A DNA stretch of 64,000 bases from Moritella sp. (GTDB lineage: Bacteria; Pseudomonadota; Gammaproteobacteria; Enterobacterales; Moritellaceae): positions 1 through 64,000 of the forward strand of contig NZ_JABSQR010000022.1 in the NCBI RefSeq assembly GCF_013215705.1. The letters are read 5' to 3'. The notes beneath the pieces were generated by a model that was given only the letters and a program-made list of their open reading frames with translations, did not search any database and had not been told where the DNA came from. Positions 44,099 to 52,981 of this stretch are shown here, in pieces (the stretch's first letter is position 1; every line of letters begins with the position of its first letter). Position numbers and translations under genes: made by a program.

Positions 44099-44731
44099 AT
44101 GGCGAGCATAATTTGTTTTGGTGATAGTATTACACGTGGTGAAAGTGATGCTGACTATGGTGGTTGGGCTGATCGCATTAAAACTCGCTGCTTGAGTCGC
44201 ATAATAAGTACAACAGTTTCTGCAAGCGGATCAGATAGAGTCAGTGTCTTTAATATGGGCATTAGTGGTGAAACCACCGATGGTTTGATACAACGTTTTC
44301 AACCTGAATTCGTGACCCGATTAGCAGACGATAAGCAAAATACAGTACTATTTGGTTATGGTGCGAACGACCTCGCTAAGCAAGACGGTAATCATCTTGT
44401 TGCCATAGAATCTTACATTGACAACTTAAGTCGCTGTATTGAGTTCTCACTTGAGAAGGGCGCTAATGTTGTATTGATTAACGTTACGCCTATTGCTGCC
44501 GAGCTTGATGGCATTCCTAATGTAAATAACCGCATCCGTAATGACGAAACCATTCGTTGTTACAACCACGCATTACTCGCATTGTCTGTGAAGTACAGTG
44601 TGAATTTGATTGATGTTTACACGCCGTTTAATGACAATAAAGAAGCCTATTTAACGGCAGATGGATTACACCCAAACAGCGCGGGGCATGAGCTGCTATA
44701 TCAAGTAATAAGCTCGTCTTTGTTGTCGTAA
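44099..44731 (+). CDS. SGNH/GDSL-type esterase
   Basis: This 210-residue SGNH hydrolase has the four family blocks: GDSITRGE near residue 8 (nucleophile Ser), GISGETTDG (Gly), GANDL near residue 86 (Asn) and DGLHPNSAGHELL near residue 187 (Asp and His). It should cleave small esters, possibly acyl or acetyl groups on lipids or glycans. There is no signal peptide, so it acts in the cytoplasm. It is divergent from the flippase gene. Confidence 0.87.
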   Translation: MASIICFGDSITRGESDADYGGWADRIKTRCLSRIISTTVSASGSDRVSVFNMGISGETTDGLIQRFQPEFVTRLADDKQNTVLFGYGANDLAKQDGNHLVAIESYIDNLSRCIEFSLEKGANVVLINVTPIAAELDGIPNVNNRIRNDETIRCYNHALLALSVKYSVNLIDVYTPFNDNKEAYLTADGLHPNSAGHELLYQVISSSLLS

Positions 44732-44929
44732 TCTTAATGTTTAAGCATTAAATAGACAGTAAGTGTTTGTGTAGCATACACAGTTGCATGAATTCTGACC
44801 TATTTGGCCTTAAGTGTTCGTTTTCTTAGATTTTTTTTGATCTACCCCTATTAACTCTGTTATTAATTTTGCAATCTTCTTTGAAGCCCCTATGATGAAA
44901 CTTCTCCTATTTAAGAAAAGCGAGCAATT

Positions 44930-45166
44930 ATGACTAACAATTATTCTGATACACTGTTTGAAGAAATGAAATTACTGGCTAAATTCCCAACAAAATCTCA
45001 TTTAGAAGGCATTAAGGTTCATCATGAAGCCGGCCCCGCGGTTCTCAATGCTGCGAAATCACTTTTTGAAAAAGGGCTTATTACACGAAACGACGGTGGG
45101 TATTTAACCGATAGCGGTATTGAAATAGCAGATCACCTACATCGAGTGTTAGCACCTTTAAGCTAA
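44930..45166 (+). CDS. TIGR02647 family small protein
   Basis: This 78-residue protein has the features of the TIGR02647 family: GIKVHHEAGPAVLNAAKSLFEKGLI and DGGYLTDSGIEIADHLH. The second half looks like a winged-helix wing, so DNA binding is possible but not shown. It is common in marine gammaproteobacteria. It has its own terminator and no operon partners. It starts after AAGAAAAGCGAG. Confidence 0.75.
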   Translation: MTNNYSDTLFEEMKLLAKFPTKSHLEGIKVHHEAGPAVLNAAKSLFEKGLITRNDGGYLTDSGIEIADHLHRVLAPLS

Positions 45167-45201
45167 TATAGTGGTGTTATTAAACTTAGCACGCTATATT
45201 C

Positions 45202-45230
45202 AACCCTGATTTGTCTAATCAGGGTTTTCT
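45202..45230 (+). terminator. Intrinsic terminator
   Basis: AACCCTGATT (45202-45211) pairs perfectly with AATCAGGGTT (45217-45226), then TTCT. It ends the small TIGR02647 gene and faces the wax ester synthase gene. Confidence 0.85.
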
Positions 45231-45277
45231 ATGAAAGTTATCTAGTTATCTAGTTATTTACCTACTTACCTATCTAT

Positions 45278-46825
45278 CTAAGCCGTTTCATATAATCGAG
45301 AGTCTTCAGAATCAACGTCAGAACGCGAGTTCAGTGGTCCAACATTGTTGACTATGTTGTTGATGACTTCAACGCTTTCTTGCTTGATATTTTCATTGCG
45401 ACTTGAATATGACAATAAGTTAATGTGATCCGTCACACTCTCAATTGCGCTATTTAACACTTCATTTTCAAGTGCAGAAAAAGCATCTTCAATGTAATCC
45501 GCTAACTCGGTCAAATCAGGTAATGCAGAGCGACAAGCGATCAGTCCAACATGAATGGAGCCGTTGTAGCTATATAACGTTATGTTCAGCGACATGCCTG
45601 GTGGTAATACTGAAATAGGGAAGCATTTCTCCATTTTTGCACCCATCATGTATAAGGCTTTACTTGGACCCGGTACGTTAGAAATCAGTACGTTCCCCAT
45701 TGGTGGTAATATTGTATCCAAGTTCAATAGTTCGCTGGCTGCTGCGAGTCCTTGGCTTATTAACGTATAATTCGTTAACGCTTCTTTTGTTAATAACTTT
45801 ACTTCAGTTTTCAGTTTTTGACACGATTCTTTGACGGTCATCAGGCGTTCTAGTGGACGTTCTCCTGCATAAGCAAGTTCAACTAAACTGATTGCAACTT
45901 GGTTGTTCGATAACTGGTCTGACGAATCACGCAAACTCATTGGCATTTGTGCTACAAGTGGCTTCTTAAGTACTACATCACGTGTTTCTAGGTAGTGATG
46001 GATCGCCATATCACAAACGGTTACAATCACGTCGTTAATAGTGGCACCTGTGAGACGACCAAGTGTTTTAACCCGTGCAAGTGGCAATGATGATATTGCA
46101 GCACGGCGTGCGCGCTTTGGACTAACTGAAAACGGTGTTTTAGGCGCCATGAATGGGGTTGGCATATCTGCCTTGTACATATTTGTTGCTTGGAACAGTA
46201 ATTTAGTTGTTAACTTAGCCAGTGATGGTATTGATTTAACATGACCCGTTAGCGTTTTTGATGTAGCAGCCAGTATTGATAAGGTACTGGCTGCTGTGCG
46301 CTGTTTTTGTGGTCGTTCAACAGCCCAGAATGCGGTCATTGCTGATTCGGTATTTTTACTTAAATAAGTCATCAACAACTGGTTGGCTTTTGCCCCATCG
46401 GTAAATGCGTGGTGTACTTTAACGTAGATAGCAAATTTGTTGTCTTCTAAACCGTCAATGAGAGTCATTTCCCATAATGGTCGATTACGATCAAGTAATG
46501 TTTCATGCTGGTGTTCAACAAAGCTAAGTAACTGATTTTCATTACCCGGTTGTGGCAGCATTGCAAAACGTACGTGATATGACAGGTCAATATTGTTATC
46601 GTCTTGCCAGAAGTATTGGCCGGTGATTTGTTTTTTTAATTTTTGGTTAAATGGATTTTTAACATCTTGTTGTGACATTAAATTATCAAATAGGTCTCGA
46701 CTGAAGTTACCCGTGTAATTTTTTGGTATAGAGAAAATTTGTAATCCTGCAACGTGTTTTGGGCTTGTTACTGTTTCTGTGTATAAAAAACCCATATCAA
46801 CTAACGTGAGTGCTTCCATAGCCAT
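45278..46825 (-). CDS. Wax ester synthase/diacylglycerol acyltransferase (WS/DGAT), paralogue 1
   Basis: This 515-residue bifunctional acyltransferase has the catalytic HHAFTDG motif (residues 138-144, HHxxxDG), the downstream ISNVPGP motif near residue 378 and PPMGNVLISNV. It joins fatty acyl-CoA to fatty alcohols or diacylglycerol at the membrane to make wax esters or triacylglycerol as reserve lipid. It is clearly homologous over its full length to the gene at 61205-62740. The paralogue begins MQALTL, so the true start may be the second ATG at 46819 (MEALTL). Confidence 0.9.
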   Translation of the reverse strand: MAMEALTLVDMGFLYTETVTSPKHVAGLQIFSIPKNYTGNFSRDLFDNLMSQQDVKNPFNQKLKKQITGQYFWQDDNNIDLSYHVRFAMLPQPGNENQLLSFVEHQHETLLDRNRPLWEMTLIDGLEDNKFAIYVKVHHAFTDGAKANQLLMTYLSKNTESAMTAFWAVERPQKQRTAASTLSILAATSKTLTGHVKSIPSLAKLTTKLLFQATNMYKADMPTPFMAPKTPFSVSPKRARRAAISSLPLARVKTLGRLTGATINDVIVTVCDMAIHHYLETRDVVLKKPLVAQMPMSLRDSSDQLSNNQVAISLVELAYAGERPLERLMTVKESCQKLKTEVKLLTKEALTNYTLISQGLAAASELLNLDTILPPMGNVLISNVPGPSKALYMMGAKMEKCFPISVLPPGMSLNITLYSYNGSIHVGLIACRSALPDLTELADYIEDAFSALENEVLNSAIESVTDHINLLSYSSRNENIKQESVEVINNIVNNVGPLNSRSDVDSEDSRLYETA

Positions 46826-46870
46826 TTCCTATTTTTTCATGTGATTGATCGTTTGCGTCGACCCGCATAT

Positions 46871-47132
46871 ATACCCAAGCTACTTCAAGATGCACAATCA
46901 GCAATCCGAAAGGAAGGGATATTCAAGGCATGAAGTCGAAGATTTAGTTATTCTAAATTAAGACTTCATAACGCCGAAGATTCATTATTTCGGCTTGCCC
47001 TACGGGAGGCGAGCAGGAATAACAGTACTACGTTACAATATTTGAAAATGGAATAACCATTCTCTACATATTGCGCCTTGTTCTGTTATCCCTGTTCGTC
47101 TCTGATATAGCATCTTGAAGTAACTTGGGTAT
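46871..47132. mobile_element. MITE-like element with 23-bp terminal inverted repeats
   Basis: Terminal repeats at 46871-46893 (ATACCCAAGCTACTTCAAGA, then TGC) and 47110-47132 are inverted copies with 22/23 matches. The 262-bp element carries no gene. Inside, ATGAAGTC and GACTTCAT form another perfect inverted pair (about 46930-46970). It fills much of the 46826-47444 gap. A weaker version of the terminal repeat lies near 16684. It is probably mobilised by a transposase encoded elsewhere. Confidence 0.65.
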
Positions 47133-47495
47133 TTCATCACATGTGATGTTATGACTTACTGTCACGAATGTTAAAGTTATGTGTATATTACATGACTACT
47201 CATAAAGATATATATCGTTTTGACATTAATTTACCTAAATGACATATTTATGTGACTTGTTGGCATCATTTTAACCTTATGAATTAAAAGGTTTTAACTG
47301 TTTTATTTAATGGTTGCTTTAATATCTACTATTGGATTATTATGATTTTCAGACTTAAATGGAAATATTAAACTGTACCCATTTGTTAATAGGTACATTG
47401 TTCTCGGTACCTTTGGGTTTGTTAGTTTTTAATCCTGTTAGATTATGGCTTTAAATGTCGTCGCTGTAATTCTTAGTTTGAATCAAGGAAGGTTA

Positions 47496-48270
47496 ATGCA
47501 AAATATAAAAATTGCTGTCGCGCAAATCTCTTCGGTTGACGGTAATGTAGCGGAAAATATAGCTGTTCATATGAATGCTATTGAAAAAGCCGCATCTGTA
47601 GGTGTTTCATATATTGTATTTCCTGAGTTATCACTGACAGGTTACCTGCCTGAATGTGCCTCCAATCTTGCTTTTACTGTTGACGATAAGCGTCTTAAAC
47701 CACTCATTGATATTGTAAAACTAAACAAGATAACAATAGGGGTCGGTCTACCGCTGTTAACGACGGGACTGCCGCATATTGGTTTAGCTATTATTTATCC
47801 AACAGGACGAGTAGAAAGCTACGCCAAAATGAATTTACACTCCGGTGAAGAGACATATTTTTCAGTTGGCGATAAGCGACATAGCTTTCAACTGAATAAT
47901 ATAACGGTCGCTAATGCTATTTGTGCTGATACTAATCATATTGAACATGCTAAAGGGTGTGCAGAACTCGGTGCTGATGTATATATGGCGAGTGTGTTAA
48001 TCACGGCGGGGGGTTATGACTCCGATACTCAGTTGATGAGCAGCTATGCTCGGGAGTTTAATATGCTCGGGAGTTTAATATGCTCGGGAGTTTAATATGC
48101 TCGTAGCAATGGCTAATCATAATAGACCTACCGGTAATTGGAATCCAGTAGGCAAGAGTGCGATTTGGACAAAGTCAGGTCAACTCATTTGTGCTGATGA
48201 AAGTCAAAATGCACTTGTGATTGCTGAACTGAAGGGTAACGACTGGATAGGCCAAGTAATTAACCTTTAA
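47496..48270 (+). pseudogene. Carbon-nitrogen hydrolase family protein, frameshifted by a tandem repeat
   Basis: The protein MQNIKIAVAQISSVDGN begins at 47496 after AAGGAAGG. It has the nitrilase-superfamily triad: Glu in FPELSLTGY, Lys in YAKMNLHSGEE and Cys in NAICADTNH. Translation should continue from SYAREFNML into VAMANHNRPTGNWNPVGKSA and end in GQVINL at 48270. Three copies of a 17-bp unit at 48046-48096 instead put the reader out of frame and stop at 48093-48095. One copy (or four) would restore the frame. The family hydrolyses amides or nitriles, and the substrate is unknown. Its 3' end overlaps the convergent PfaE gene. Confidence 0.8.
48046..48096. repeat. Three tandem copies of a 17-bp unit
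   Basis: ATGCTCGGGAGTTTAAT occurs at 48046-48062, 48063-48079 and 48080-48096 without interruption, followed by a partial ATGCTCG. Seventeen is not a multiple of three, so copy number decides the reading frame of the hydrolase gene. Confidence 0.95.
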
Positions 48271-49100
48271 TCTATCATAGTGTTCACATCAGGGCCAAAG
48301 CTTGTCGTTTCAGTCGTTTTAATGAGTGGTATTGAATTAAAAAATCGCATTTTATAGTCTGTAGTTTGATTATTATTAGCTGCTCGAACTGACAAGGCGA
48401 CTCGATGTGTGTTGTTTGGATAAAACAACCAGCTACGCCAGATATTGGCATCGTCCACACGGTGAGCTGCAAAGCTTAATTTAATGTTTTCAATACAACT
48501 AACATTTTCCTGCAGGTGGTTATCGGGCAGGGTAAAACTAAAGTCCTTCAACGGGATCGATAAACCTAACCCCCATGCCTTGATGTAAGATTCTTTTAAT
48601 GTCCAATAATCAAAAAAACGACTCGCTTGCTGGGCTATTGGTTGGGTGAGTAAATCCTCGACTTCAACTTGAGAGAATGAGTGCTTCGCAATACTTAATA
48701 CATCACTTGTGCGCTTGATATTTTCCACATCACAACCAATATCGTCATTAAGCATTACCGCACAAATGATCATATTGTCGGTGTGGCTGATATTAAAACG
48801 TAATGGCAGGGGTGGGTTAACAATCTCGGGTTTATCTTTTTCACCTTTGATAAACTTCCAGTCTGCGGGTGGCACATCTGCATAACGTGATAACAAATCA
48901 CGGACAAAAGCGCGGGTGATTAATGCACTGTGCCTATCTTTTTCAAAACGAAATCGTTGCTGTTTTGTCGTTTCTTCTGGTGATAACAGACGACTATAAG
49001 TACGTAATAATTCAGGTTGTTGGATTCTTTTCGGGTCTACCGACCACAGATGAATTTCATTCGTAGCTAATGTTAGTTGATCTGTTGATGTTGAAAGCAC
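48267..49100 (-). CDS. pfaE: 4'-phosphopantetheinyl transferase (PfaE type)
   Basis: This 277-residue Sfp-type phosphopantetheinyl transferase has RFNISHTDN, the Mg-binding GCDVEN..R (near residue 117) and FFDYWTLKESYIKAWG (near residues 165-182). It strongly resembles the PfaE protein of Moritella marina, which loads the repeated acyl-carrier domains of the PfaA polyunsaturated fatty acid synthase with phosphopantetheine. In Moritella pfaE is known to lie apart from pfaABCD, as here. The gene is convergent with the broken hydrolase gene and overlaps its stop. Confidence 0.85.
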   Translation of the reverse strand: MLSTSTDQLTLATNEIHLWSVDPKRIQQPELLRTYSRLLSPEETTKQQRFRFEKDRHSALITRAFVRDLLSRYADVPPADWKFIKGEKDKPEIVNPPLPLRFNISHTDNMIICAVMLNDDIGCDVENIKRTSDVLSIAKHSFSQVEVEDLLTQPIAQQASRFFDYWTLKESYIKAWGLGLSIPLKDFSFTLPDNHLQENVSCIENIKLSFAAHRVDDANIWRSWLFYPNNTHRVALSVRAANNNQTTDYKMRFFNSIPLIKTTETTSFGPDVNTMID

Positions 49101-49244
49101 TATTTATTCCATTGAGTGACGAGGTGTAAGCTAATTCAGTACTATATCATGAACTATAATGATGAACATAAATCATCATCTACATGAATTCTGCGGAGCA
49201 ATCTCATTTGTTATCCTAGACTTAATGTCAGGGAGGGCGATTAT

Positions 49245-49445
49245 ATGAGTAGCAAGATGTTTAAGACTGGCGTGTTAGGTGGAATCGTCACCACGATTTG
49301 TTGTTTTACGCCAATCCTAGTGATCATATTTAGTGCAGTGGGTTTAGCCGCTGCGATCAAATACCTTGATTTTGTGTTGTTCCCAATGCTGGCAATATTT
49401 ATCGTATTGGCAGTCGTCGGCTTCATCAAGTTACGGCATGAGTAA
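49245..49445 (+). CDS. MerF-like mercury transport protein
   Basis: This 66-residue protein has two membrane helices and the vicinal cysteine motif ICCFTP (residues 18-23) in the first, as in MerF of mercury resistance operons. MerF moves Hg2+ into the cytoplasm for MerA to reduce. No merA, merR, merP or merT lies nearby, so it stands alone and may serve another thiophilic metal or be a leftover. The start follows GGGAGGG. The family is usually about 80 residues, so this copy is short. Confidence 0.75.
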   Translation: MSSKMFKTGVLGGIVTTICCFTPILVIIFSAVGLAAAIKYLDFVLFPMLAIFIVLAVVGFIKLRHE

Positions 49446-49470
49446 AGGGAAAAGGAAGATAGAGAGGAGA

Positions 49471-49510
49471 GAGCTAAAAGCCATTAACCGCTTTTAGCTC
49501 GTCATTTCGT
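49471..49510. terminator. Stem-loop between convergent genes
   Basis: GAGCTAAAAG (49471-49480) pairs perfectly with CTTTTAGCTC (49491-49500). It lies between the convergent merF-like gene and the ECF transporter operon. Confidence 0.65.
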
Positions 49511-49553
49511 TTATAAAAAGTACCTAGATAAAGTACCAGCTAAAAAGTATCAG

Positions 49554-50480
49554 CTAGAATGGATACCAGAATAACTCTGTTGCCATAACACGTTTGATAA
49601 TAGCTAGCGTCACTACCAAGGTAATTAACCCCATCACAGCGTAATCTTGCTTGGTCATCGGCTTTAAGCTGTACCACGTACGTTTCTTATTATGACCAAA
49701 ACCACGTAATGTCATCGCATTTGAGATCTCATCTGCGCGATCTAGGCTTGAGAATATTAATGGCCCTAAGATCTTGGCTACATTCCTAATACGCGACAGT
49801 ACAGATACATTCTTTGATAAATCCACGCCACGAGCTTGTTGTGCATGCATGATGTTAACAAAATCATTCTTCACATCAGGTAAATAGCGCAATGTTAAGC
49901 TGACCGCATAGGCAATTTTGTATGGTACACCAAGACGGTTTAAACTTGCCGCAAACTCAGTCGGATGCGTGGTAAACACAAATACTAACGCAATGGGGAA
50001 CATACTGAAATACTTCAGCGTTACTGTCAGCAGGTAATACAAGGTTTCTTGGGTCAGGGAATAATCCCCCCACAGAGATAATAACAGCGTACTTGAACCA
50101 ATATACTCAACGCCTTGCTGTGGTGCTAACAAGAACATGAATAATGCGTTGATGCTTAGTACACTGGCAGTGGCAATCAATAACGGCTTGTAAACAGGAA
50201 ACGGCACTCTGGTTAATTTAAGTAACGTACAGCCTGTAATGATAAGCGCGAGGATCAGGCGTAAATCAAAGGTCGTTAATACTACGGTTACCCAAGCTAA
50301 AAACAGCACAAACTTGGTAACACCATTAAGCTGATGCAGGACTGAGTTGGTATTGACATAGTTAATACCAAAATCGATTTTTTTAGTTTTATTGACGTTA
50401 CTACTATTATTACGTTTTTTAATGTCGTTATTAAAAGTATTTTTATTCATATCGTTTTTATGATTCGTATTGCGCTTCAT
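49554..50480 (-). CDS. ECF transporter transmembrane component (EcfT)
   Basis: This 308-residue T component has several hydrophobic helices and the two coupling ARG motifs: A-x-x-ARGVDLS near residue 225 and DEISNAMTLRGFG near residue 262. The first 45 residues are a polar, asparagine-rich extension unusual for the family, so a later start (near residue 40) is possible. It couples the ATPase to the substrate-binding S component. It is the last gene of a three-gene operon, and its start overlaps the ATPase stop. Confidence 0.85.
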   Translation of the reverse strand: MKRNTNHKNDMNKNTFNNDIKKRNNSSNVNKTKKIDFGINYVNTNSVLHQLNGVTKFVLFLAWVTVVLTTFDLRLILALIITGCTLLKLTRVPFPVYKPLLIATASVLSINALFMFLLAPQQGVEYIGSSTLLLSLWGDYSLTQETLYYLLTVTLKYFSMFPIALVFVFTTHPTEFAASLNRLGVPYKIAYAVSLTLRYLPDVKNDFVNIMHAQQARGVDLSKNVSVLSRIRNVAKILGPLIFSSLDRADEISNAMTLRGFGHNKKRTWYSLKPMTKQDYAVMGLITLVVTLAIIKRVMATELFWYPF

Positions 50481-52174
50481 TATGCAGGCGTCACTTCAGA
50501 TTTAATAAACTGTTGCATAAAACCATCGGTATTGTCGATACCAACCGCATTGGCTAATGTATACAGACTCGTTACTTTTAAGTTTGCCCGGTCAAGTAGC
50601 ACAGGGTCGCTGAACACTTGTGAAACCGGGGCATTGGCAATCAATTTGCTTTCGGCAATAACAAGGGCACGTGTGGTGTATTCTAGCACTAGATGCATAT
50701 CGTGAGAGATGATAAGCACAGTAATACCGAGCGTTTTGTTTAGCGTCTTAATAAATGACAGCATCGATGTATAGTTACGATGATCTTGTCCTGCGGTTGG
50801 TTCGTCTAAAATAAGTAACTCAGGCTCTAATGCTAAAATTGAAGCAATCGTTACGCGTTTTTTCTGGCCATAGCTAAGTGCTTCAATTGGCCAGTGGCGA
50901 TATTTAATTAAGCCACATAAACCCAGAACGTGTAATACTTTTTCTTCAACAAATGCTTCGTCATGGCCACGGTTGCGTAAACCAAATGCCACTTCGTCAA
51001 AAATCATGTGATGAGAGATCATATGATTCGGGTTTTGCATCACCACGCCAATCTTTTGAGCGCGTTCAAAGATAGACAAATCAGCCATATCTTCACCATT
51101 AAACTTAATACTGCCGGTATCTGGTGCGATAACACCCATGACTAGTTTGGTGATGGTTGATTTACCCGAGCCGTTTTTACCTAAAATAGAAACAAATTCA
51201 CCGCGATTAATGCTAAACGAAATACCTTCCAGGGCATTCTTTTCGCCAGTGTAAGAATAGGTTAAATCGTTAATTTCGAGTAATACTTCGCTAGTCTGTG
51301 GTTTGACAATCGGGGCTTGCGCATTAAACCAATTGGTTAATGGTGTTTGATATTTCTGTAGGTCCATCTTTTCGATATAAGCAGGATTATCTGAAATTGA
51401 AATGGGACACTTCGCCGCTTTTAACGCTGTAATATAGAGTGGTTCACGAATACCGTGGACTTGTAATAGTGGTGAAACGATTAATTTGTCAGGGCTCATA
51501 TCGGCAATGATTTGACCACGTTCCATTAATATCACGCGATCGACGTGGCGGTGTAGCACATCTTCAAGACGATGCTCGATAATGATAACGGTTTTGCCTG
51601 TATCTCGATGTAGCTGATCGATAATTTCGATAGTGGCTTTACCGGTTTTCGGGTCAAGGCTGGCAAGGGGTTCATCAAATAACAGGATGTCAGTATCATC
51701 AACCAATATTCCCGCTAATGATACTCGTTGTTTTTGACCACCTGATAATGCATACGGTGAATGATCAAGTAACTCATCAAGATCAACCATAGCCGCGGTT
51801 TTCTGCACGATAGGTAACATTTCAGCTTGAGAAATCATGTTGTTTTCAAGCGAAAATGCAATATCTTCACCAATACTCAAACCGACAAACTGGCTGTCGG
51901 TATCTTGTAATACAGTGCCTACTGCCTCGCTATAATCTTGCATACGTAACCCTGATACCAGCGTACCATTGATGGTTAAGGTACCAGACATGTCGCCTTT
52001 TATCGCATGCGGGATCAGACCGTTTAAGCATTGTCCAAGGGTAGATTTACCACTGCCACTTGGACCAATAATGACAATTTTCTCTCCTTTCTCTATCCTT
52101 AGATTTATGCCTTTTAGTGTCGCTTTATCCTGCGAAGCATATTTAAAAGAGAAGTCAGAAAATTCGATAGTCAT
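50480..52174 (-). CDS. ECF transporter ATPase, two ABC domains fused
   Basis: This 564-residue protein carries two complete ABC ATPase domains. The first has Walker A GPSGSGKST near residue 37, signature LSGGQKQR and Walker B ILLFDEPLASLDP. The second has Walker A GKNGSGKST near residue 330, signature LSYGQKKR and Walker B LLILDEPTAGQD. EcfA1 and EcfA2 are therefore joined, as in YkoD-type transporters. It drives vitamin or metal uptake. It sits between the S and T genes with a 6-bp gap and an overlap. Confidence 0.9.
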   Translation of the reverse strand: MTIEFSDFSFKYASQDKATLKGINLRIEKGEKIVIIGPSGSGKSTLGQCLNGLIPHAIKGDMSGTLTINGTLVSGLRMQDYSEAVGTVLQDTDSQFVGLSIGEDIAFSLENNMISQAEMLPIVQKTAAMVDLDELLDHSPYALSGGQKQRVSLAGILVDDTDILLFDEPLASLDPKTGKATIEIIDQLHRDTGKTVIIIEHRLEDVLHRHVDRVILMERGQIIADMSPDKLIVSPLLQVHGIREPLYITALKAAKCPISISDNPAYIEKMDLQKYQTPLTNWFNAQAPIVKPQTSEVLLEINDLTYSYTGEKNALEGISFSINRGEFVSILGKNGSGKSTITKLVMGVIAPDTGSIKFNGEDMADLSIFERAQKIGVVMQNPNHMISHHMIFDEVAFGLRNRGHDEAFVEEKVLHVLGLCGLIKYRHWPIEALSYGQKKRVTIASILALEPELLILDEPTAGQDHRNYTSMLSFIKTLNKTLGITVLIISHDMHLVLEYTTRALVIAESKLIANAPVSQVFSDPVLLDRANLKVTSLYTLANAVGIDNTDGFMQQFIKSEVTPA

Positions 52175-52180
52175 TGTTGA

Positions 52181-52729
52181 TTAACCCTCGGTCAGATTAC
52201 GGCTTTGTTTCTTACGTTTTGCAAATGCAGTCAGTAGAATGTAGCCAACCATACCTATTAATATCGTATTACCTGCAGCAATAATCGTTAATTGAGTCAT
52301 TACTTTGCTAAATGGTTCTGCGTAAAGAATGGTATCGAGTAGTGCTGATACGCCATAGCCGACAGTATTACCGATTAAGGCAAGCACAACAAAGAGTGCC
52401 ATATCTTTCATCGAGAATTGACCTTTTTCTAAACGACCTTTTGTTAGTTTAGGGAATAAGCCGATGATAAGACCAACAATACCTGAGCCTAATACCCACG
52501 TTAACCAAACACCCCAGCCAGAGAATAAATCAGTAACCCAATGACCAATAAAGCCTACTAAAAAACCAACTAATGGACCAAATAATACCGAGAAGAGTGC
52601 AAGCACTGCCATCGCAGGTTTAAGTGTAGTATTTGCAAATACCGGTATACCAAACATCGGTAACCCGCCGATGCCATATAAAGCAGCACCAATCGCAATC
52701 ACAACAACAGTTTTAGCTGAAAGATTCAT
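52181..52729 (-). CDS. ECF transporter substrate-binding S component (UPF0397 family)
   Basis: This 182-residue membrane protein has five or six helices beginning [19 protein letters not shown] and [22 protein letters not shown]. It fits the UPF0397 family of ECF S components. The helix after the GIGGLP region usually holds the alanine motif that contacts the T component. UPF0397 proteins have been annotated for riboflavin, but the ligand is not proven here. No riboswitch is evident between 52730 and 52897. It is the first gene of the operon. Confidence 0.85.
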   Translation of the reverse strand: MNLSAKTVVVIAIGAALYGIGGLPMFGIPVFANTTLKPAMAVLALFSVLFGPLVGFLVGFIGHWVTDLFSGWGVWLTWVLGSGIVGLIIGLFPKLTKGRLEKGQFSMKDMALFVVLALIGNTVGYGVSALLDTILYAEPFSKVMTQLTIIAAGNTILIGMVGYILLTAFAKRKKQSRNLTEG

Positions 52730-52897
52730 ATAAGCCTTGGATATAAATTAACACGGAAAATTTAAGGTGCGAATTGTACAGGAATACAGGCTATTAAGGA
52801 AATAAAGTTAAAGTGGTTTTCTTTTAACCAGCGTTTAGGTTATTAGTTTGTGTGGGTGTGTACATTGTGCTTAATCGTTGCGAATAGCTACATACAG

Positions 52898-52932
52898 GTA
52901 AAAATATAAACGGCGCAAGAGGCGCCGTTTAA
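52898..52932 (-). terminator. Intrinsic terminator of the LipL32-like gene
   Basis: AAACGGCGC and GCGCCGTTT (52908-52930) form a G+C-rich stem. On the minus strand it is followed by TATATTTTTA. It ends the gene at 52982-53668. Confidence 0.8.
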
Positions 52933-52981
52933 TTAGATTATTTCAGGTATCATGACGACTACCGAGTTAATTAAAAAAGGA

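Noticed and set aside
52730-52897. Riboswitch upstream of the ECF transporter operon
   Set aside because: No FMN, TPP or cobalamin riboswitch core sequence could be recognised in this leader.
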